DNA from: Streptomyces sp. NBC_01591
GTDB lineage: Bacteria; Actinomycetota; Actinomycetes; Streptomycetales; Streptomycetaceae
NCBI RefSeq assembly: GCF_035918155.1
Contig: NZ_CP109327.1
Location: forward strand, 868,001-932,000
Length of the DNA: 64,000 nt
Direction: 5' to 3'
In this document: in pieces, positions 56,323 through 64,000 of the stretch
How the letters are laid out: each line of letters starts with the position of its first letter
Numbering within the stretch: position 1 is the first letter of the stretch
Position numbers and translations under genes: made by a program
The notes under the pieces: generated by a model
What the model saw: only the letters and a program-made list of their open reading frames with translations
What the model was told of the DNA's origin: nothing
Databases searched by the model: none

Positions 56323-56784
56323 TGGGACGCTCCTTCGATTGTCATTCGCGGGTGGACCGAGCACCCGGCAGGGGCGCCGTTCCCACCGGGACCGCCGACA
56401 GACCGGTCCCGCGCGCGTCACGCCAGATTCCAGTTGCAGCAAATCAGCCGCGGGGCTGCTATGTGTGGCCCGCCGCCCGCCGTCACGCGACATTCACCCG
56501 TCAGGGCGCCCGCGGGCACGGGCTGCGTCTCGGACCGTCGGTCCACCGCGGGCCCGGGAGCTGCGGGCCGAACTCCTTTGCTGTCCGGTGCCGTTGCCGC
56601 GTGATCCGGCGAACGCCCCGACCGGGGGCGGGCTCCCCCGGCGATGCTCAGGCCACGCCTTCGGTGCCGGTCCCCGTCCCGGTCCCGGACACGGAACCGC
56701 CCCGGTCGGGCATGGTGCCGACCGGGGCGGGAGGGTGGGGCGCCGGGATGCGCCCCTTTCCGCGAGTGTCTCGTCAGGCTTCCG
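56323..56784. promoter_or_regulatory. 462-bp region between idh and ctaD
   Basis: No supported gene. It holds the idh terminator (56697-56730) and, nearer to ctaD, a stretch with lower GC (56420-56470) likely to include its promoter. No clear -10/-35 pair or operator was identified. Confidence 0.4.
56697..56730. terminator. 13-bp perfect terminator after idh
   Basis: CCGCCCCGGTCGG and CCGACCGGGGCGG form a perfect 13-bp stem with an 8-base loop, 54 bp past the idh stop on the - strand. Confidence 0.85.
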
Positions 56785-59308
<2,524 letters not shown>

Positions 59309-60238
59309 ATGCCGGTCTCGCTGGGTCTCGGTCTTCCGCAGATGAAGCAGTACGACATCGGCCGCGATGTGGCCGCCGTGGCACGCGCGGCGGAGGAGGC
59401 CGGCTACGAGAGCCTGTGGGTCTTCGAGCGGATCATCTTTCCCGAGCCCGCCACACAGGGACTGTACGGCGTTCCGGGGCTGCCCTGGCCCGAGCAGTAC
59501 CGCAGTGTCGCCGACCCGCTGATCACGCTCGCGCTGGCCGCCGGGGCGACGAGCCGGGCGCGGCTCGGCACCAGCGTCCTGGTCGCGCCGCTGCACGTAC
59601 CGTTCCAGCTGGCCCGTTCGCTCGCCTCGCTCGATGTCGCGAGCGGCGGCCGGGTGATCGCGGGCCTCGGCACGGGCTGGTCCCTGGACGAGTACGCGGC
59701 CGCGTCGGTCGCCCCCTTCGAGAAGCGCGGCGCGGTCCTGGACGAGCTGCTGGACGTGTGCGCGGCCGTCTGGGGCCCGGATCCGGTCTCGTACGAGGGC
59801 GAGCTGACCACCATCGCCCCGTCCGAGGTCGGTCCGAAGCCGGTGCGCCCCATCCCGGTCTATCTGCCGGCGAACAGTCCCCGGGCCACCCGCCGCCTGG
59901 TCGACCGGGCGGACGGCTGGATGCCCGTGGCCATGGGCGCCGCGCAGCTGGCCGAGCAGTGGAAGCGGGTCCAGGACCTGGCGGCCGAGCGCGGCCGGGA
60001 GCGTCCGGTCGGCGTCTGCGCCCGCGCCAATGCCATGTACAGCGCCGAACCGGTCGCCAGTGCGGGCCGCGCCGCCTTCCACGGCAGTGTGTCCCAGATC
60101 GTCGAGGACCTGGTGGCCCATGCCGAGACGGGGGTTCCGGAGATCATGCTGGATCTCCAGGGCACCACACGCGACGCCTCGGAGCTGATCGACGTGGCGG
60201 CCGAGGTGTACGCGGCGGCGCGGGCGGCGGGCGTCTGA
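59309..60238 (+). CDS. LLM-class F420-dependent oxidoreductase
   Basis: A 309-residue TIM-barrel protein of the luciferase-like group. SLGLGLPQMKQYD opens the barrel, LARSLASLDVASGGRVIAGLGTGW is the signature, and VYLPANSPRATRRLVDRADGWMP is the cofactor-phosphate region. The family uses F420 or FMN; F420 is common in actinobacteria. The ATG at 59309 has AGAAGGAG nine bases upstream; the upstream open frame is not translated protein. The substrate is unknown, and the neighbours give no clue. Confidence 0.9.
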   Translation: MPVSLGLGLPQMKQYDIGRDVAAVARAAEEAGYESLWVFERIIFPEPATQGLYGVPGLPWPEQYRSVADPLITLALAAGATSRARLGTSVLVAPLHVPFQLARSLASLDVASGGRVIAGLGTGWSLDEYAAASVAPFEKRGAVLDELLDVCAAVWGPDPVSYEGELTTIAPSEVGPKPVRPIPVYLPANSPRATRRLVDRADGWMPVAMGAAQLAEQWKRVQDLAAERGRERPVGVCARANAMYSAEPVASAGRAAFHGSVSQIVEDLVAHAETGVPEIMLDLQGTTRDASELIDVAAEVYAAARAAGV

Positions 60239-60467
60239 CAGCACGGCGACGGAACGGGTACGACGCGAAGGGCGGCGCTTCGGGCGGTGGCCCCGGTACC
60301 CGCTCCGACGGTCACCGGCCGCCCGCCGTTCGTGCGGACATCCGTTCAGCTGCCTTCGGCACAACGTGATACCCCGTCAGTAGAGTCGGCAGTGAATCGG
60401 CGAATCCAGCCCGGCCCGTGTGCTCCCTGCTCAGCGCCGGAACTTCCCACCTCGCTAGGAGATACCG

Positions 60468-61460
60468 TTGAGGATGCTGATCAACGTCCCCGAAACCGTT
60501 GTCGCGGACGCACTGCGCGGTATGGCCGCCGCCCATCCCGAGCTGACCGTGGATGTCGACAACCGTGTCGTCGTACGACGCGACGCGCCCGTGGCCGGGA
60601 AGGTGGCGCTCGTCTCCGGTGGCGGTTCCGGGCACGAGCCGCTGCATGCGGGGTTCGTCGGGCCCGGGATGCTCTCCGCGGCCTGCCCCGGAGAGGTGTT
60701 CACCTCGCCCGTGCCGGATCAGATGGTGCGGGCCGCCGCCGCGGTCGACAGCGGGGCGGGGGTGCTGTTCGTCGTCAAGAACTACACGGGTGACGTGCTG
60801 AACTTCGAGATGGCGGCCGAGCTCGCCGAGGACGAGGGGTTGCAGGTCGCCCAGGTGCTCGTCAACGACGACGTGGCGGTGACCGACAGCCTGTACACGG
60901 CCGGCCGGCGAGGCACGGGCGCGACCCTGTTCGTCGAGAAGATCGCCGGGGCGGCGGCCGACGAGGGTGCGCCACTGGACCGGGTGGCGGCCGTCGCCCG
61001 GCAGGTGAACGAGGCGTCGCGGAGTTTTGGGGTGGCTCTCGGCGCCGTGACCACACCGGCCAAGGGCTCCCCCACGTTCGATCTGCCGCCGGGTGAGCTG
61101 GAGCTCGGCATCGGCATCCATGGCGAGCCGGGGCGGGAGCGGCGGCCGATGATGACCTCGCGGGAGATCGCGGACTTCGCGGTGCACGCGGTGCTGGACG
61201 ACCTGCGGCCGACCGGACCGGTGATCGTGCTGGTCAACGGTATGGGTGCGACGCCGCTACTGGAGCTGTACGGGTTCAATGCCGAGGTCCAGCGGGTGCT
61301 GTCCGAGCGGGGAGTCGTGGCAGCTCGTACGCTCGTGGGGAACTACGTGACCTCGCTCGACATGGCGGGCTGTTCGGTGACGCTCTGCCAGGTGGACGAG
61401 GAGCTGCTGCGACTCTGGGACGCGCCGGTGGAGACGCCGGCGCTGCGTTGGGGCCGTTGA
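60468..61460 (+). CDS. dhaK: Dihydroxyacetone kinase subunit K
   Basis: A 330-residue substrate-binding subunit. SGGGSGHEPLHAGFVG holds the dihydroxyacetone pocket, VKNYTGDVLNFEMA follows, and GIGIHGEPG contains the His that binds dihydroxyacetone covalently as a hemiaminal. The reaction is dihydroxyacetone to dihydroxyacetone phosphate, using a phosphoryl group relayed from the PTS. TTG 60468 has AGGAG six bases upstream; ATG 60474 is an alternative. First gene of dhaKLM. Confidence 0.95.
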   Translation: MRMLINVPETVVADALRGMAAAHPELTVDVDNRVVVRRDAPVAGKVALVSGGGSGHEPLHAGFVGPGMLSAACPGEVFTSPVPDQMVRAAAAVDSGAGVLFVVKNYTGDVLNFEMAAELAEDEGLQVAQVLVNDDVAVTDSLYTAGRRGTGATLFVEKIAGAAADEGAPLDRVAAVARQVNEASRSFGVALGAVTTPAKGSPTFDLPPGELELGIGIHGEPGRERRPMMTSREIADFAVHAVLDDLRPTGPVIVLVNGMGATPLLELYGFNAEVQRVLSERGVVAARTLVGNYVTSLDMAGCSVTLCQVDEELLRLWDAPVETPALRWGR

Positions 61461-61506
61461 TCCGCCCGTACCGCATCCCGTCCTGCTGGAGCTACAAGGA
61501 GATCAT

Positions 61507-62121
61507 GTGCTCGACACCGACTTCTTCCACCGTTGGATGACCGCGGCCGCGGCTCTGGTGAGCCGTGAGGCGGACCACCTCACCGACCTCGACTCCGCGA
61601 TCGGGGACGCCGATCACGGCAGCAACATGCAGCGGGGGTTCACAGCGGTGACCGCGGTCCTCGACAAGGAGCCACCGCAGACTCCGGGGGCCGTACTGAT
61701 GCTGGCCGGAAGGCAGTTGATCTCGACGGTCGGCGGTGCTTCGGGCCCCTTGTACGGGACGCTGCTGCGGCGTACGGGTAAGGCCCTGGGCGACGCCCCC
61801 GCCGTGACGCCGCAGCAGCTGGCGGAGGCGCTCGGGGCGGGCGTCGCGGCCGTGGCGCAGCTCGGTGGGGCGCAGGCCGGGGACAAGACGATGCTCGATG
61901 CGCTGCTGCCGGCCGCCGAGGCGCTCGGCACCTCGTTCGGGGCGGCCCGGGAGGCGGCCGAGGCGGGCGCGCTGGCGACGGTGCCGATGCAGGCCCGCAA
62001 GGGCAGGGCGAGCTACCTGGGCGAGCGCAGCATCGGTCATCAGGATCCCGGGGCGACGTCCTCGGCCCTGCTGATCGCCGCACTGGCCGACACCGGAGCG
62101 GCGGACGGGAGTAAGGCATGA
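61507..62121 (+). CDS. dhaL: Dihydroxyacetone kinase subunit L
   Basis: A 204-residue ADP-carrying subunit. LTDLDSAIGDADHGSNMQRGF holds the aspartates that bind magnesium-ADP; TVGGASGPLYGTLLRR and GDKTMLDALLPA complete the helical barrel site. The nucleotide stays bound and is rephosphorylated by DhaM. GTG 61507 has AAGGAGAT upstream. It overlaps dhaM by ATGA. Confidence 0.95.
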   Translation: MLDTDFFHRWMTAAAALVSREADHLTDLDSAIGDADHGSNMQRGFTAVTAVLDKEPPQTPGAVLMLAGRQLISTVGGASGPLYGTLLRRTGKALGDAPAVTPQQLAEALGAGVAAVAQLGGAQAGDKTMLDALLPAAEALGTSFGAAREAAEAGALATVPMQARKGRASYLGERSIGHQDPGATSSALLIAALADTGAADGSKA

Positions 62122-62528
62122 GTGACGGGAATCAGGTCGGCATCGTGCTGGTCTCGCACAGCGGCCCGGTGGCCGAGTCCGTCGCCGAGCTGGCCAAGGG
62201 CCTTGCCGCGGGCGGCGCCACGGCTCCGGTGGCTGCCGCCGGAGGCACCCCCGCGGGCGGCCTCGGGACGAGTGCGGAACTGATCGCCGAGGCCGCCAGG
62301 TCGGTGGATTCCGGCGCGGGCGTCGCGCTGCTGGTCGATCTGGGCAGCGCGGTGCTGACGGTCAAGTCGATGCTGGCCGAGGGTGACGAGCTGCCGGACG
62401 GCTCGCGGCTGGTGGACGCGCCGTTCGTGGAGGGTGCCGTGGCGGCCGTGGTCACCGCGTCGGCGGGCGGCGACATCGCGGCGGTGGAGGCTGCGGCCTC
62501 GGAGGCGTACGGGTACCGCAAGCTGTAG
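62118..62528 (+). CDS. dhaM: PTS-dependent phosphotransferase subunit M
   Basis: A 136-residue EIIA-mannose-like protein. VGIVLVSHSGPVAESVAEL contains the phosphorylated His, and GVALLVDLGSAVLTVKSML is the conserved second motif. It has only the EIIA domain, without the HPr and EI-like parts of E. coli DhaM, so it must take phosphate from the general PTS. It is translated from the ATGA junction with dhaL and is last in the operon. Confidence 0.95.
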   Translation: MSDGNQVGIVLVSHSGPVAESVAELAKGLAAGGATAPVAAAGGTPAGGLGTSAELIAEAARSVDSGAGVALLVDLGSAVLTVKSMLAEGDELPDGSRLVDAPFVEGAVAAVVTASAGGDIAAVEAAASEAYGYRKL

Positions 62529-62597
62529 GCGGGCGGGGCCGCCCGCACCGTGGCGTGGGTGCGGGGCGGCCCTGGACGGGTGCGGGGCGGGTCGGCG

Positions 62598-62652
62598 CCC
62601 TGGGGTGGGCGGACACGCCCCAGGGCCTGTCCGGCGCGCCGGGCCGGACAGG
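62598..62652. terminator. Two stacked hairpins between convergent genes
   Basis: CCCTGGGG/CCCCAGGG (62598-62625) and CCTGTCCGGC/GCCGGACAGG (62626-62652, 10-bp stem, 7-base loop) lie between dhaM and the metallophosphoesterase gene and probably end both transcripts. Confidence 0.75.
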
Positions 62653-62663
62653 TTCTCGGTCCG

Positions 62664-64000
62664 TCAGGCGGCCGACGCGGACCCGGCCGCCCCGATCCTG
62701 ATCTGCACCTTCTGTGTCGTGCCGTTGACCGCGACGGCGAGTGTGATCGTGCCCGGCCGGAGCGCGGTGAGGGTGCCGGTGGACGGGTCCAGTACCGCCG
62801 TGTGGCGGTGACGGGCGCCACTCCGGTCGCCGATGTGGACGTTCGGGGAGCCGGTCCAGTCCGCGGCCAGCGGGAAGCCGACCGGGACGCTGCGGGTCTG
62901 CTGGGTGACGGTCGCGGTGACTTTCGTACGGCTTCCGGTGCCGAGCACCGAAGGCGCGTCGATCCTCAACGCGTCCACATGTGCGCGGGTCTGCACGGAG
63001 ACCCAGTCGGGCCCGCCCTGCCACGGCCGTTGCCGCGCGGCGGCCTGTGCTCCGTGGGTGACGCGGTCGGCGCCGACCAGCGACCAGCCGGTGAAGCCGC
63101 CCTCGTCCGCGGGCCCGGCCGGTGCCTTGCCGGAGTTGCCGTTGATCAGATACGGCACTCCGTCGACGTGCGAGGCGTGGAAGACCCCCACGTGACTGCC
63201 GATGAAGGCCGCGCCCTTGCCCGTCGTACGGCGGAAGTCGGCGAGCCACTGTTCGACCAGGGCCGCCTCCTTGCGGTCCCCGAGCTGGCTGCCCTTCTGC
63301 ACGGTCGGATCGCGCGGCGGCACATGCTCGATCAGCATGAGCGAATCGACGGTCCGGTCCTTCGCCGCCGCGTCCAGCTGGGCGCGGAGCTGCTCGATCT
63401 GGGCGAAGCCGCCGCCGCGCAGGCTGAGGCTGGATGTGTCGAGCGTGACGAAGCGGGTGCCCTTGTGGTCGAACGTCCGCTGGGCGGGCCCGAATTCGGT
63501 GATGAAGTTGTCGATCCTGCCGCCCATCACCTCATGGTTGCCCGGCACGTAGTACCAGGGCAGCGAGTCGCCGAGTTCCTCGGTGAGGATGCGGCGGGCG
63601 AAGGCCAGGTCCGCGGGCGATCCCTCGTCGACGAGGTCCCCGTTGATGACCAGGAAGTCCGGGGCCGCCGCCTTGATCTCGCGCAGGGTGCGCCGTGCCT
63701 GGGTGACGATCGCGCTGTCCGGGTCGCGGGCGACGAACTGGGCGTCGGACATCACCGCGAACTGCCAGTCCCTGCGCCCGGTCACGGCCGCCGGGTCGAT
63801 CAGCGGGTCGGCAGAAGCGGCCTGTTCGGGCAGGTCGACGGTGGGCGGGACCTGGGCGGTGAGGTCGTCGATCACGATCTCACCGGTGTACTGCTCGGCC
63901 GCCGCGGTCTCCGCGATGTAGAAGCGGGACACGGAGAGCGGCATGGCTGCTCCCGGCGGCACGGCGAAGGTGACCTGCCGCCAGCCGTTCCAGGTGACGT
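62664..64000 (-). CDS. Calcineurin-like metallophosphoesterase, N-terminus cut
   Basis: At least 445 residues; the frame is open through the right edge (VTWNGWRQVTFAVPPG precedes the first listed Met), so the start lies outside. The visible upstream part resembles a carbohydrate-binding beta domain. The phosphoesterase core has AVMSDAQFV, INGDLVDEG, VPGNHEVMGG and IEHVPP for the two-metal site, plus a late metal His in the GSHVGVFHASH region. The C-terminal 100 residues form a beta domain of Ig type (GTLTALRPGTITLAV). It is probably a secreted multi-domain phosphatase or nucleotidase; the substrate is unknown. Confidence 0.85.
   Translation of the reverse strand, partial: VTWNGWRQVTFAVPPGAAMPLSVSRFYIAETAAAEQYTGEIVIDDLTAQVPPTVDLPEQAASADPLIDPAAVTGRRDWQFAVMSDAQFVARDPDSAIVTQARRTLREIKAAAPDFLVINGDLVDEGSPADLAFARRILTEELGDSLPWYYVPGNHEVMGGRIDNFITEFGPAQRTFDHKGTRFVTLDTSSLSLRGGGFAQIEQLRAQLDAAAKDRTVDSLMLIEHVPPRDPTVQKGSQLGDRKEAALVEQWLADFRRTTGKGAAFIGSHVGVFHASHVDGVPYLINGNSGKAPAGPADEGGFTGWSLVGADRVTHGAQAAARQRPWQGGPDWVSVQTRAHVDALRIDAPSVLGTGSRTKVTATVTQQTRSVPVGFPLAADWTGSPNVHIGDRSGARHRHTAVLDPSTGTLTALRPGTITLAVAVNGTTQKVQIRIGAAGSASAA

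Overview
The window is about 72% G+C chromosomal DNA with short or overlapping gene junctions (GTGA, ATGA), many GTG/TTG starts, Tat and lipoprotein export signals, an F420-type luciferase-like oxidoreductase, methylmalonyl-CoA mutase with its MeaB chaperone, monomeric NADP isocitrate dehydrogenase and DUF6479/DUF6328 proteins. This is typical of Streptomyces or a close relative, and the scattered paralogues (second Rho, stand-alone ctaD, NDH-2) suggest a chromosome arm. No phage, transposase, CRISPR, rRNA or tRNA was seen. Both edges cut genes: a sugar ABC permease on the left and a metallophosphoesterase on the right.

Region 1 (1-11102, + strand) is one long co-directional polysaccharide-use locus: ABC permease, SDR reductase, two heparinase II/III-like lyases, a DUF624 membrane protein, a secreted beta-helix protein, a secreted SGNH esterase, a Tat-exported PL8 lyase and a CE7 acetylesterase. 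It reads as secreted lyases and esterase, then sugar uptake, then cytosolic lyases, deacetylase and a reductase acting on an acetylated uronic-acid polymer.

Region 2 (11113-15871, - strand) holds an MpaB-type oxygenase, a Ser/Thr kinase with a TPR tail and a phytoene-desaturase-like FAD enzyme, probably one operon. Region 3 (16005-19670) has a YbdK-type carboxylate-amine ligase, a tandem universal stress protein, a cyclic-nucleotide-binding-domain protein and a CBS-BON protein: a stress/dormancy-type group around a 504-bp divergent control region. Region 4 (19753-31234) has a zinc alcohol dehydrogenase, an acyl-CoA dehydrogenase, an RlmG-like methyltransferase, a secreted endonuclease I, a glutaminase-STAS fusion preceded by a 10-codon leader ORF, phosphoketolase with an aldehyde dehydrogenase, and an anti-sigma-type ATPase.

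Region 5 (31399-44934) is rich in molybdenum genes: a PaoABC-type three-subunit molybdo-hydroxylase and, 7 kb further on, a molybdate uptake operon (HTH-Mop regulator, ModA, ModB-ModC fusion). Between them lie VOC proteins, small membrane proteins, a GNAT enzyme with a strong palindromic operator over its start, a DUF1992 protein, a secreted His-rich protein behind a perfect CsoR-like operator, and a tyrosine-phosphatase-like protein. Region 6 (45142-50204) is mutA-mutB-meaB. Region 7 (50280-59007) has a two-domain acetyltransferase, a short Rho paralogue, NDH-2, a lone cytochrome oxidase subunit I with a small membrane partner, and isocitrate dehydrogenase. Region 8 (59309-64000) has an LLM oxidoreductase, the dhaKLM dihydroxyacetone kinase operon and the cut metallophosphoesterase.

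The most surprising gene is the Rho paralogue. It carries Ser where E. coli Rho has Gly337, a substitution known to give bicyclomycin resistance, and it has lost the aromatic RNP1 residues of the RNA-binding domain. Other points of interest are the uronate-polymer locus, the glutaminase leader ORF, the copper-type operator controlling a duplicated HxHP protein, and several AT-rich palindromes over promoters.
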